A stretch of DNA of 64,000 bases, from assembly GCF_036967215.1 (NCBI RefSeq), contig NZ_CP146016.1, forward strand, positions 1,516,501 through 1,580,500. Reading direction: 5' to 3'. This document shows, one piece after another, positions 18,888 through 28,546 of this stretch (position 1 is the stretch's first letter; each line of letters opens with the position of its first letter). The position numbers and the translations under genes are program-made. The DNA is from Sulfolobus tengchongensis. Lineage in GTDB: Archaea; Thermoproteota; Thermoprotei_A; Sulfolobales; Sulfolobaceae. Below the pieces are notes generated by a model that was given only the letters and a program-made list of their open reading frames with translations, had not been told where the DNA came from and searched no databases.

Positions 18888-19693
18888 AATTGGAATTCCC
18901 ACTTATTTATTTGGAAGCTATAATTATTATAGTTATTTCTGTGATTATAGCTAAATTCTTATCAACTATTATTAGGAGAAGACTTCACGGAGAACTCCCA
19001 GTTCATGTAATACGCAATTTGACTAATGGAGTCTACTACATAATAATTGCGATAGGAGTAGGAGTCGCAATCGGTATATCCGGTATAAACATAACAAGTA
19101 TTTTAGTTGCAGGCGGTGTTGTAGGTATAATTTTAGGTTTAGCGCTTCAAAGCACTCTATCCAACTTCTTTGCCGGTATTCTAATAATAACTGAGAGACC
19201 GTTTAAAATCGGAGATTTCATAAACTACCAAAATACTATAGGAGTAGTAGTGGATATAGGCCTTCTTTCTACAAAACTCTACTCATGGGAAGGATATTAT
19301 GTTAGAGTGCCAAACAGTATATTATTTACGTCATTGTTAATTAATTACAGCAATTCGAGAGCTAGACTAGTCAGGGTCCAATTCACAGTATTTCAAGAGA
19401 TTGATGTACAGAAAGTAATAAATGCAATTAAAGTTAAGCTTGACCAACAGCCATACGTTCTAGTAGAACCACAGTCTGTAGTTTTTGTCTTAGGATTTAC
19501 TGAAAATGGGATAACGTTGGAGGCTAGAGCTTGGGCACCTCAATCCTTGTGGTTTGATTTATATTCTAATATGCCGAAAATAATTGATGATACTTTAAAA
19601 GAACTTGGAATAACATATGCCTACAAGAAAGTAATAGTTGAAAACGATAATATGGCAGATAAACTAATGGCAGACAATAGCAATAAATTGTAG
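18884..19693 (+). CDS. MscS-family mechanosensitive ion channel
   Basis: 269 residues: two or three N-terminal helices, then the pore-helix region SILVAGGVVGIILGLALQST, and the beta domain with RPFKIGDFINYQN and VRVPNSILFTSLLINYSNS, both diagnostic for MscS. It forms a heptameric channel that opens under osmotic downshock. Start is GTG 18884, overlapping the DUF432-like gene. The N-terminus is short, as in minimal MscS channels. Confidence 0.92.
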   Translation: MKLEFPLIYLEAIIIIVISVIIAKFLSTIIRRRLHGELPVHVIRNLTNGVYYIIIAIGVGVAIGISGINITSILVAGGVVGIILGLALQSTLSNFFAGILIITERPFKIGDFINYQNTIGVVVDIGLLSTKLYSWEGYYVRVPNSILFTSLLINYSNSRARLVRVQFTVFQEIDVQKVINAIKVKLDQQPYVLVEPQSVVFVLGFTENGITLEARAWAPQSLWFDLYSNMPKIIDDTLKELGITYAYKKVIVENDNMADKLMADNSNKL

Positions 19694-20008
19694 AAAATAC
19701 ATAGAAAATAATAATAATAGTTATCATAATGATAGCAAAACATTACTAGCTTTACCATGTGTAATTGTATATAATACTATATAGAGACTCATAATAATTT
19801 TGGCTGGCGTTTCCAGCTGTTTGAAGAAAATTTCGTGAAACTAATTCTGAAGAAGATTTTTGTAGATTTCTGAAATAGATATCTTAATAATTAAACTTTA
19901 TGAACAAGATTTGAACTAAATAAATAAAACGTATTATTAAAAAGAAGAATTATTTTAATGTAATGTTATCAGCAAAATTTATATTTAACTTTATTCAATT
20001 TATAAAAT
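19694..20008. other. intergenic region with two hairpins
   Basis: No gene seen. TATCATAATGATA at 19722-19734 is an inverted repeat shortly after the mscS stop. GCTGG-CGTTT-CCAGC at 19803-19817 is a perfect five-base stem. The last 60 bases are AT-rich and include TTATATTTAAC just before the MFS gene, its likely promoter. Confidence 0.4.
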
Positions 20009-21355
20009 ATGAATATTGCGGGTAGATTAGAAAGACTACCTTGGACGTCATTCCACACCAAATTGTTAGCATTATTGAGCATTGGCGAGTTTTTTGAACT
20101 TTATGATCTGTTTTTAGGGGGGTTTGTTGTACAGCCCATATCAACTTTCTATAAGGTTTCATCGGCGACAGCAATATACTATAACGTGGCCGTATTCTTT
20201 CTAGGCGCATTTGTAGGGGCCATATTGTTCACTTACATAGGGGATTCTCTAGGTAGAAGAACTGCTCTGATAATAAACATGGCTATAGCGTCAGTTGGAC
20301 TATTGCTTACCCCATTTTCCCCAAATATCTATGTTTTGGGACTATTGAGGTTTATAACTGGTTTAGGAGTAGGCCCAGAAGCTTTAATAGTATTGGACGT
20401 CATGGTAACTGAGTTCTTCCCATCAAAAATTAGAGGAAGAGCGCTAGCAATAGGATATACTGCCTCTTGGACAGCGCCAATAGTTGTAGCTATTTTAGCA
20501 TACTTCTTAGTACCCCATACTTACGTACTTCATGGATGGCAATGGCTCTTTATAATAGGTGGTTTAGGAATAGCTACAATACTGCCTTTTAGGTTTCTAA
20601 TTCCAGAATCTCCCAGATGGTTAGAAAGTAAAGGAAGAGTTGATGAAGCCGATAAGATAGTGAGTAAAATTGAGAAAATTGCCTTAACGGAGAAGGGAAC
20701 TTTAGGAGAACCTTTACAAGTAGAAGTTATTACATCTCAAAAAGTTAAAATTAGTGAATTATTCTCACCGTTATATAGAAGAAGAACTATAATGCTATGG
20801 ATATTTGAGTTTCTACAAGCTGGAGTTTATTACGGTTTTGCCTCACTTGCACCATCAGTCCTAGCTGCTAAAGGCTTTACTTTAGTGCATACCTTACAGT
20901 ACTCTATGTTAATATATACTGGGTACTTCATAAGTTCTTTAACCTCAATATTTATTATTGATAGTAAGAAATTCGATAGAAAATGGCAAGTGAGTATCAT
21001 AATGCTAATTATGGGATTAGTGGGATTAGCTTTCGGTTTTTCAATAACTCCTATAGAGGTTATAATATCCGGTTTTGCATTTGCGTTTCTAGCTAACATC
21101 TTCTCTAACGCATTTCATCAGTATGGAGCAGAATTGTATCCAACTAGAGTGAGAGCCTTCGCTGATGGTGTACAATATTCTCTGAGTCGATTAGGTAATT
21201 ACATATGGCTTAGTGTTTTGCCTCTAATATTATATTCAAGAGGTCCATTTGCCATGTACTTAGTTGTGTTTATAATGGCAATTATAGTAACGATAGATGT
21301 TGCAGTATTAGGACCTAGAGCATCTCAGATAGAGCTAGAGGAATTATCTAAGTAA
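20009..21355 (+). CDS. MFS transporter, sugar/metabolite:proton symporter type
   Basis: 448 residues with twelve helices. The signature GDSLGRRTALI after helix 2 and RFITGLGVGPEALIVLDVMVTEFFPSKIRGR in helices 4-5 match the sugar-porter/aromatic-acid symporter branch (D-x3-E-x-x-P-x3-RG). PESPRWLESKGR ends the first half, as in sugar porters. The substrate could be a sugar, organic acid or aromatic acid. TATATTTAAC-like promoter sequence lies about 30 bases upstream. Confidence 0.88.
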   Translation: MNIAGRLERLPWTSFHTKLLALLSIGEFFELYDLFLGGFVVQPISTFYKVSSATAIYYNVAVFFLGAFVGAILFTYIGDSLGRRTALIINMAIASVGLLLTPFSPNIYVLGLLRFITGLGVGPEALIVLDVMVTEFFPSKIRGRALAIGYTASWTAPIVVAILAYFLVPHTYVLHGWQWLFIIGGLGIATILPFRFLIPESPRWLESKGRVDEADKIVSKIEKIALTEKGTLGEPLQVEVITSQKVKISELFSPLYRRRTIMLWIFEFLQAGVYYGFASLAPSVLAAKGFTLVHTLQYSMLIYTGYFISSLTSIFIIDSKKFDRKWQVSIIMLIMGLVGLAFGFSITPIEVIISGFAFAFLANIFSNAFHQYGAELYPTRVRAFADGVQYSLSRLGNYIWLSVLPLILYSRGPFAMYLVVFIMAIIVTIDVAVLGPRASQIELEELSK

Positions 21356-21471
21356 GCTCCTAAGTTTAGACTATAATGTTGTATAGACAATTATATATAT
21401 AATTACGATACGATTTTTAGGTATACAATCAAAAAGTTAAGTTTTTATTAGTCTAAATTCCTTTTATTTCT

Positions 21472-21852
21472 ATGGAATATTATGTTTCAAACATTTCGGA
21501 AGTTAAGAAAGAACCAGTACAAGTAAAGGGTTCAAAAGGAGCCTATATCCAGTGGCTTATAACAAGAGAGAAAGGTGCACATTATGCTGTAAGGAAATTC
21601 ACTTTAGAACCAAATGGGATAATACCTATGCATCTACACAAATACCAAGAAACAGTGGTCATAGTCAAAGGAAAATGCAAAGTATGTGTAGCGAATAATA
21701 GCTATGAACTGAAAGAAGGAGATTACATATTTATAGATGGTGGAGTTAAACATTCAATTATTAACGATAATAATGATCAATTGGAATTCTTCTGCATAAT
21801 TGATTACACTGATGATATGAGCATTCAAGCTATAGATGAAAAGTGTGGTTAG
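21472..21852 (+). CDS. cupin-domain protein
   Basis: 126 residues forming one cupin barrel. Motif 1 is [17 protein letters not shown] (His, His and Glu metal ligands) and motif 2 is [14 protein letters not shown] (Gly-Asp and final His). The metal site thus looks complete. Small cupins of this type include isomerases, dioxygenases and sensory proteins; nothing specifies the activity. A TATA-like element around 21440-21450 precedes the ATG. Confidence 0.85.
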   Translation: MEYYVSNISEVKKEPVQVKGSKGAYIQWLITREKGAHYAVRKFTLEPNGIIPMHLHKYQETVVIVKGKCKVCVANNSYELKEGDYIFIDGGVKHSIINDNNDQLEFFCIIDYTDDMSIQAIDEKCG

Positions 21853-22203
21853 GAGATTAATGTGTCGTAAATTATGCGGATAAAAGTACAAGGGCTGAAG
21901 CTTGAATTTGCTAATTAATTTTTTATATTCTTTCAAAGTTAACTGATAATTTTTCATGCAATTGCTTAGAATAATAATGTAGTAAATAATCCAAAGTAAA
22001 GATAAATCTAATTAGATATTAATCTACTTTAACTTCTTTTCTATTAAAAAGTTTATATCTATATATAATAATATAGTGAAAAAATAATGGAATATCAAAT
22101 AAATAAATAAAAATCTTTGTCTAGCTTAACACAACAAAAAATTAATGTATATGGTTAACCTCAGAATGCTATTTATATTGTTTTATTAGTAGGTATAACG
22201 TTA
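21853..22203. other. AT-rich intergenic region
   Basis: 351 bases between the cupin gene and the convergent APC permease. I see no ORF, no strong repeat and no RNA-like GC-rich block. AT-rich runs near both ends may act as transcription stops. Confidence 0.4.
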
Positions 22204-23787
22204 TTATTTTTGTCTATTGGACTCTTCTCCGGGTTCTGCCCATAAATTCACGCTCTTTCCAGCTTTGGTTAATTCGTTTGGTTTGTATAACTTCAGATAT
22301 ATCCCATAACCTATTGAAGCTACTAAATAGACTATTGAAGCTATAGCAGCAGGAGTTTCTGGGAATACGGGAGGCCATATAGAGGCGTAAAGAGCGTAAC
22401 CTAATATTCCAGTCGCTATTGCTGGAAATCCATAATGTTGTATAGTATGCAATAATGTGTTTTTAAGTCCAATATGTTTCTCCTTAAGTCTTGAATATAG
22501 CGTTATAACTGATGTGTTTAATAGGAAGTGAGTGAGAACCATTCCAAATAACGCTATTGTCGTTAGAAACTCAAATGTATCAGACAGCGCGTTTAACACG
22601 TTTCCATTCGCCGTAGTGGTGGTCAAAGCTTGAATTGGAGATAGTCCATTTACATAGAACATCGCAAAGGCTGTGCCTAATGCTCCTACTGTGGATGCTA
22701 TTCCTATGAACAGTAAAGCTATGTAAGGGGTTATGTATTTAGGATGTATTTTGGCAAACGTTTTTGGAATTATTTTATCTCTAGCCATAGCAAAGTAGAC
22801 CCTTCCTGCGTTACTTTGCATAGCTACAGCATCTGAAAATGCTGAATTCATTGCCACTAGGAAAAGTCCTAACGCTCCAAAGAGACCTAAATAAAGACCC
22901 ATCACTACTATTCCGGGCATTGTAGTAACGTCTGGATTAGGATTATTTACTAGTGATAATAAATTATTAGTACCCCAACCTACAGTGATTGCATATGCCA
23001 TCTCTGTGAGAACAGCACCAACTATGAAGACACCAGTTAATAAAGCCCTTAAAATATGCTTAGGATGCTTAACCTCTTCTCCTAATGGCGCTGAACCGCC
23101 ATAACCTATAAAGCTAGTTATTGAGAAAACCATTGCTACTCCTAATGCTCCGCTTGGACCACCATATGGTGCAAAATATTTAGCATATTGACCCCATGCA
23201 AATGGATTAAAAACTGTCAATGTATTGTCAGGGGATTTGGCTATTACTATAGCTCCAAGAATAGCTAAAAATGAAACTTCAAATAACGACGCGAATTTTA
23301 AAGTAGTTATTTGAGGTCTTATTCCAAGAATAGCTAATGTAATTGGAACCCAAACAAATAACAGTATCAATGGTATCCAGATCCATGCTGGTAAAATTAT
23401 ATGGAAATAGTAGTCTAGAAAAGCGGGCAGTATAGCACCACCTACATAAGTGGGGATAGCTGAAGTACTAGTTACTTGATATAATACGTATAGGAAACCT
23501 ACTACTGTAGCCGGAACTGGACCTAAAGCATTAGCAACATAACCATAATAACCACCTGCGCTGGAATGTCGTTTCGCTAAGTGATATAGAGTGTTAACTT
23601 CCAAATACATAGCTAATGTAGCTAGTAGAAAGGCAAGTGGAGTTAGAGCTAATGCATATGCCATAGCTGCTGTTATGAAAGCTACCGTATCACAAGCTGG
23701 AGCCATAGCTGCTATTTCCTCAGCTAATGCACCAATTGTATCAACTACACCTTTCTTGAGCCTTGGAACCTCTTCTTGATGAGACAT
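22204..23787 (-). CDS. APC-family amino acid permease
   Basis: 527 residues with about twelve to fourteen helices. The N-terminal half carries the APC pattern IAAMAPACDTVAFITAAMAYA, then HSSAGGYYGYVANALGP, which matches the family's 'S-A-GG-Y-Y-v-ALGp' signature. Later AVAMQSNAGRVYFAMARDKI is the conserved R-x-x-[FY]-AMARD motif. It probably imports or exchanges amino acids or related amines. The N-terminus MSHQEEVPRLKKG is cytosolic. No partner gene is adjacent. Confidence 0.9.
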   Translation of the reverse strand: MSHQEEVPRLKKGVVDTIGALAEEIAAMAPACDTVAFITAAMAYALALTPLAFLLATLAMYLEVNTLYHLAKRHSSAGGYYGYVANALGPVPATVVGFLYVLYQVTSTSAIPTYVGGAILPAFLDYYFHIILPAWIWIPLILLFVWVPITLAILGIRPQITTLKFASLFEVSFLAILGAIVIAKSPDNTLTVFNPFAWGQYAKYFAPYGGPSGALGVAMVFSITSFIGYGGSAPLGEEVKHPKHILRALLTGVFIVGAVLTEMAYAITVGWGTNNLLSLVNNPNPDVTTMPGIVVMGLYLGLFGALGLFLVAMNSAFSDAVAMQSNAGRVYFAMARDKIIPKTFAKIHPKYITPYIALLFIGIASTVGALGTAFAMFYVNGLSPIQALTTTTANGNVLNALSDTFEFLTTIALFGMVLTHFLLNTSVITLYSRLKEKHIGLKNTLLHTIQHYGFPAIATGILGYALYASIWPPVFPETPAAIASIVYLVASIGYGIYLKLYKPNELTKAGKSVNLWAEPGEESNRQK

Positions 23788-24224
23788 AAGACTATTAGGG
23801 TTAACCTAATATATAAGCTTTAGGGTTACCCGAATCATCGGTGAAAAGCTGTGTATTTAATAAATAAGATAAAGGACGATTTATACAATATTATTAATGA
23901 TTTTTCTTTATATTAATTGATTAAGAGACCAATAAGGGTGGAGCAATTTCACTTCACTAGAGGATTTATACATAGGTCTAAATCAACAGCGCATAAACTT
24001 CTCATCCATATTTGGTATACCACGCTAAAGAGAAATCATTATATCATATTATTAATTTAAGCTTTTACTGGTACATTAATTTATGTCTAAAAAGAGCGAT
24101 GTCTTCACACCCCTACTTCTCTGACTTCCTCTCCTACCATCAAATGACGAGGGATTTCCGTCATCGATTCGTGATCACATCTCTCATGTAAAAAATTTAA
24201 TACCACTAATGAGAGGGAGAAAAT
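23788..24224. other. intergenic region with a short hairpin
   Basis: No convincing gene. TGACG-AGGGATTTC-CGTCA at 24145-24163 is an inverted repeat. GC-richer sequence around 24095-24180 contrasts with its AT-rich neighbours and might be remnant mobile DNA. A TATA-like AAAATTTAATA at about 24191-24201 and a Shine-Dalgarno-like GAGAGGGAGA precede the next gene. Confidence 0.35.
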
Positions 24225-24611
24225 ATGAATAAGCTAGAAACATCGAAGGACATAATTGAACATATTCTTCTCAAACTTAATAATAGAGATAGATTCTACA
24301 GATGCGTAGTAAACAAGATATACGGTTCAATAGATAATTATTCTAAACTTTTTTCAAGATATTTAACAGATAAGATTGAGATAGAGGGTGAGAAAGAAGT
24401 TACTAAATATGGAGAAATCTATTTTTCTAATGAAAAGCTTATTTATAGAATAGATGATATTATAATTCTGTTCAAAACTAAAGATAACTTAAGGAGTTTT
24501 GATCCTAACATGATAGAAATGTGGATTTTAACCCAATTACTGAATTTAGGTGAGGGGGCTATTAATGTAGAGGAAATAAAAATCTGCAAAGCAACCAACA
24601 GTACCAGGTAG
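24225..24611 (+). CDS. hypothetical protein (128 aa)
   Basis: A charged, soluble protein with Lys/Asp/Ile-rich helices (ETSKDIIEHILLKLNNRDRFYR) and a strand-rich middle (KYGEIYFSNEKLIYRIDDIIILFK). A purine-rich GAGGGAGAA lies just upstream of the ATG, a good ribosome binding site. I recognise no domain. It sits in an accessory-looking region next to a broken ATPase and a CARF-PIN protein. Confidence 0.6.
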   Translation: MNKLETSKDIIEHILLKLNNRDRFYRCVVNKIYGSIDNYSKLFSRYLTDKIEIEGEKEVTKYGEIYFSNEKLIYRIDDIIILFKTKDNLRSFDPNMIEMWILTQLLNLGEGAINVEEIKICKATNSTR

Positions 24612-24791
24612 AATTCTTCAATTCAATTAGTTATTCGACATGTATACACACTAAGATACTGAGATCTTGTTGATTATAAAATTTCAAGCTAACATTAAAT
24701 TATATGTGAGAACTAAATAATAATAATCCAGTTTGAAATAATCCGTTATAACAGTAATAATTGAATTAAATATCATCAATCTAAAGCCTTT

Positions 24792-25809
24792 TTACGCCTC
24801 CTTATAAACGGGATCTAAGAATTCATAGCTTGATATTATACTCATATTCTCTAATTGACGAAGAATGTTGTCTAATACACTATAAGAGATTGTAGTACCT
24901 TCTTTTTCACTTACACATTCATGAAGTTTGCTCCAACTATTTGCTCCCTCACTGATACACTTTAAAGCTTCCCTATATCTTCTAGAAGTTATTTCGGATA
25001 TTTTTCTCTTACTTTCTATCAAATTTTCAATCTCATTAACTGCTAATCTTATGCTCATCTCCTTAACCTGTTCGACACTCCTTCTCGCTAAATAGTAATT
25101 TCCCGCTAAAGTTAGCCAACCTGGTATGCCATCGAAGGTTTTCACAATTTCACTAACAACTGCGTCATCAACCTTAAGTTTAAATTCCTCAAATCCCCTT
25201 TTAAGAAACTCTTTACTTAAACTTTCTTTAAATCTCTCCAGTTTAATTTCATAGCAATATCTGGAGTAAAGTGGTGAAGAATTATCTTCTACATCTAGGA
25301 AATCATGAAGAAGGCCGATTTCTGAGCCAGTTAAAATAAACGTTAAATTTCTATCGTAATCGTAAGCGTGAGCTATTGCATTCTTTATTTCTTTTGATAA
25401 GGGTCCTCTGAGTCTTTGAGCCTCATCTATTGCTATTATTATTCTCTTCTCATTCAAATGATCAAATAAGTCAGCTAGGGAAACGTAACTTCTTCCCCTC
25501 CATGAGATCTCCACGTAATTTCCCATTATACTAATACCCCTAATTTTTCTCAGAACATCCTTTAATTTGTCAAGAGAAGATGAAAGGGCTTCAGAAAGTA
25601 GAGAATAAAGGTCCTTTAGAGCGTAATTCTCCCTTAACTTTCTAGCGTCTAAGATTATATAAGGTATCTTACTCTCGTGAAGTGCAACTAAAAGAAGTGA
25701 CGTTTTTCCAATTCTTCTAACTCCAGTAAGGATAATTATAAGGTCTATGAAGATTGTTAAGTAAGTCCTCTAGCTCCCTTTCCCTATCAAATAAGTCCTT
25801 CTTATCCAT
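24792..25809 (-). pseudogene. archaeal AAA-type ATPase, frameshifted near the P-loop
   Basis: The gene starts at ATG 25809 (MDKKDLFDRERELEDLLNNL, typical start of archaeal ATPases). Within codons 21-25 the frame is lost: the Walker A segment LTGVRRIGKTSLLLVALHES is read in another frame, which then continues without interruption to 24792. The total length of 1018 bases fits a single inserted base. Walker B is RIIIAIDEAQRLRG, followed by the sensor-like LTFILTGSE, and the C-terminus ends in the family's DPVY motif. If intact it would be about 338 residues. These ATPases are numerous in Sulfolobales and of unknown role. Either the gene is inactive, or the shift is a sequencing or programmed event. 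Confidence 0.85.
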
Positions 25810-25834
25810 TTTCGGCCTTTCGTCAAGTAACAAC

Positions 25835-25866
25835 TTCTGCCCCAGAATATATATTCTGCCCCAGAA
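25835..25866 (-). promoter_or_regulatory. twin palindromic operator around the ATPase TATA box
   Basis: TTCTGCCCCAGAA occurs at 25835-25847 and again, identical, at 25854-25866, separated by TATATA. Each copy is itself an inverted repeat (TTCTG-CCC-CAGAA), and the pair is centred on the AT-rich ATATAT that can serve as TATA box about 40 bases before the ATPase start. Two identical palindromic sites spaced 19 bases centre to centre, flanking a TATA box, are what a dimeric repressor or activator would bind. Confidence 0.65.
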
Positions 25867-26021
25867 GTACTTAAAACTTTCATATTAAATTCTAACAAGA
25901 CCTCAATGAACCAGCAAATTTTCTTATCAGAAATAGACTATAATCTATAACTTTTTAGATTAATGAGTAGTTTTTGTAATCAATAACATTAATTAATTAA
26001 CCATCTCTCATTAAATATATT

Positions 26022-27266
26022 ATGGAATCACTTGCTACACTGGGTTCAGATAAATCAGTTACAACAATAAATGCAATTTTAACAGAGATATTTACTGGGA
26101 TAAAACCAAAAAGAATAATTATCTATAGAGAAGATCCACCAGCCAGAGAGATAAAGGATGGACTAGAAAAAGCTTTAAATTACGTTAACGTCGATACTTC
26201 TGTAGAACCAATAATAGTAGGATACGGAATTGATAAATGGAGAAGTACATTAAGTAATGCGGATATAGATGTATTCGATGTGACACCTGGTAGAAAGTAT
26301 ATGGCATTAAGTGCTTCATCGTATAGTAAAGCTAAGCAGATCAGATATGTTTATTTGAAAAAGGAGAGTGAGGGTTATAGAATATTTGGATATGTTCCTT
26401 TTAATATGATTGAAGTATTAGACATACGAAGTGGGGATAAAATTGACTTTGACCCGCCTTTAACTAAAGAATCAGATAACGTTGAATCTACGTTAGGTAT
26501 TGACGAATTAAGAGCTTTCATAAATATTTTGAGCTTACATGGAATAAAACTGGATTTAGATTATTTGGGATTAGAAGATAATGAAATATGCTTAACCAGA
26601 GCCGGGATAGTAAAATATGAGGAGGAGAAATACATAGAGAGTGAAGTTAAAAACGAGAGTTTATTCTTAGCCGATACTAATATTTATATCTCATTAGGTT
26701 CTAGATTAGCTGAATTGATTCCAAGATATAGATTATTATCTTCAAGGAATACTTATAATGAATTGAAAAATAGATCTTCCAATACTACACAGAAATCTGA
26801 TGAGAATCTTATCAAATTTACTTTAGGATTACAAGCTTATCAATATTTGCATCCCACTCCACCAATAACATCTCAAGTATCAACTTCAGGTGATATCGGT
26901 TTAATAGATGAAGCAGTGAAATTGAAGAGTAATATTAATAATAAGGTAGTATTATTAACTGCAGACCAAGGAGTTGCAATTGCTGCTCAAAATAAGGGCT
27001 TAAATGTCATTTACCTCGAGAAGAAAATTAAGGCTAAAGACGTAAACTGTGACAATTTAGATGTAAACTGTGGGGAATTAATTCAGTGCCTAAGTTATTT
27101 CAGGAAAAGAATTACAATTCCCTTTGATAATAAGGGTGTAGCTGAAATCTCTCCAGATTATAGTAATATACATAAAAGGAACAGCAAGGTTAAAGTATTA
27201 AATAAGAAATATAATTTCGCTAAGATGCTTGAGATCCTCTCTAGAACTATTAGTGGGAAATTATAG
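26022..27266 (+). CDS. probable CARF-PIN fusion protein (ligand-controlled ribonuclease)
   Basis: 414 residues in two parts. The N-terminal 135 residues look like a CRISPR-associated Rossmann fold: a first strand with glycine loop (SLATLGSDKSVTTINAIL), a second strand (RIIIYREDPPARE), and DVFDVTPGRKYMALSASSY at 84-101, matching the CARF loop that binds cyclic oligoadenylate. Residues 213-335 read as a PIN nuclease: acidic Asp218 (LFLADTNIYIS), Glu247 (NTYNELKNR), Asp291/296, and Asp315 in LLTADQGVAIAAQNKGLNVI, the standard PIN C-terminal motif. A 60-residue tail is of unknown role. CARF-nuclease fusions act as type III CRISPR ancillary effectors; no CRISPR genes lie in this window. Confidence 0.65.
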   Translation: MESLATLGSDKSVTTINAILTEIFTGIKPKRIIIYREDPPAREIKDGLEKALNYVNVDTSVEPIIVGYGIDKWRSTLSNADIDVFDVTPGRKYMALSASSYSKAKQIRYVYLKKESEGYRIFGYVPFNMIEVLDIRSGDKIDFDPPLTKESDNVESTLGIDELRAFINILSLHGIKLDLDYLGLEDNEICLTRAGIVKYEEEKYIESEVKNESLFLADTNIYISLGSRLAELIPRYRLLSSRNTYNELKNRSSNTTQKSDENLIKFTLGLQAYQYLHPTPPITSQVSTSGDIGLIDEAVKLKSNINNKVVLLTADQGVAIAAQNKGLNVIYLEKKIKAKDVNCDNLDVNCGELIQCLSYFRKRITIPFDNKGVAEISPDYSNIHKRNSKVKVLNKKYNFAKMLEILSRTISGKL

Positions 27267-27591
27267 ATTAATAACGAATAGTTAGGTGATAATATATTAT
27301 TAAATTTTTTATTTATTATTTATATAGTGATAATAGCTATTGAGTTGATTACAATTTCAAAACTCAAAGCTTATTTAACATGTATAGTTATAATGAAGAG
27401 AGAAGATCAAGGTATTACATACTTTACCTCTAACAATAGAACTATTTTCCATAACTTGTCTAAGGCTGAAAACAAGGTTGAATCTACATGAACACTTATC
27501 CCTCTCTCTTGACCTTAACGATCTCGTCGTGTAAAAAGTCGTAGGAGGAGAAAGATGATTACGACAATAAATGTATTAATTCTGCTAAAAT
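27267..27591. other. intergenic region between CARF-PIN and amidohydrolase
   Basis: No ORF of note. ACTTGT..ACAAGG around 27461-27479 and GTCGT..ACGAC around 27538-27565 are weak inverted repeats. The AT-rich run ATTAAATTTTTTATTTATTATT just after the CARF-PIN stop is a plausible transcription terminator. Confidence 0.35.
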
Positions 27592-28404
27592 TTAACTTCT
27601 TTTATCGATTAGTCTCTCAGCGTTGTATTTAACTATTTTATCTTTTATATCTTGACTTAAATTAACTTGTTTAAATTCCTCAATCCATCGTTCTGGTCTT
27701 ATTAATGGGAAATCGGAACCAAATAGTAGTTTATCACTTAGCCTTTTTGCATTACTCCAAATTACTTGTGGTATGTACTTAGGAGCCCATCCAGATAGAT
27801 CGAGATATACATTAGGTTTATGTAAGGCAATAGCTATAGCTTCTTCAGTCCAAGGCCATCCAAAGTGAGCTAAAATTATCTTCGTGTTTTGATACCTTAC
27901 TGCAATTTCGTCAAAATAAATAGGCCTACCGTAATCTAGTCTAATTTTTGATTTTACTCCTGCTCCAATCCCAGATGTACCAGTGTGAAAAACAACTACT
28001 AATCCATTGGAGTCAATTATATCATAGATTCGTAATGCCCTTTCGTCTAAAGGATGAAATCCTTGGAGTTGAGGATGCAATTTAACTCCTACTGGTTCAA
28101 ATTCTTTTATAGCACTCTTTAACTCCTCTTCTGCATTTGGTTTTAATGGATCTACAGAAACAAATCTAACAATTCTATCGTCTAAGGTAATTACTTGGTT
28201 AGGTATTTTTCTACCTAAAAACGTAGTAGCGTCTATGGGTAATACTACGAATCTCTTTATTCCGAAAGTTTCATAATAATCTAAGGTTTCCTTTAATCCC
28301 TTAACCTCAATCTTGGAGTTAAAGTATTTAATTGCAGGTTCAGCGTAATCCCCTAAAAACTCTAAGAACTCCTTTACTGGGGCATGAAAATGGAAATCAA
28401 TCAT
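27592..28404 (-). CDS. amidohydrolase family 2 (metal-dependent hydrolase)
   Basis: 270 residues with the TIM-barrel amidohydrolase metal sites: N-terminal HFHAP (H-x-H), VGVKLHPQLQGFHP, VVFHTGTSG, IILAHFGWPW and LLFGSDFPLI with the final catalytic aspartate. This is the ACMSD/2-amino-3-carboxymuconate decarboxylase-like branch, which includes decarboxylases and hydrolases of small aromatic or lactone substrates. A paralogue lies at 39526-40335. No partner gene points to a substrate. ATG start gives MIDFHFHAP. Confidence 0.85.
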   Translation of the reverse strand: MIDFHFHAPVKEFLEFLGDYAEPAIKYFNSKIEVKGLKETLDYYETFGIKRFVVLPIDATTFLGRKIPNQVITLDDRIVRFVSVDPLKPNAEEELKSAIKEFEPVGVKLHPQLQGFHPLDERALRIYDIIDSNGLVVVFHTGTSGIGAGVKSKIRLDYGRPIYFDEIAVRYQNTKIILAHFGWPWTEEAIAIALHKPNVYLDLSGWAPKYIPQVIWSNAKRLSDKLLFGSDFPLIRPERWIEEFKQVNLSQDIKDKIVKYNAERLIDKRS

Positions 28405-28546
28405 TAATTTATTATCCGCTTTTTAAATTAATTAGCTTTATGTGAACCTAACTTCCTTTTCATCGTGAAGCCTACCTAAGATTTTGGTCCTTTAGACAAA
28501 ATAGTACGACAATTAAATTTTTAACTGATTTACCAATTATTTAATT

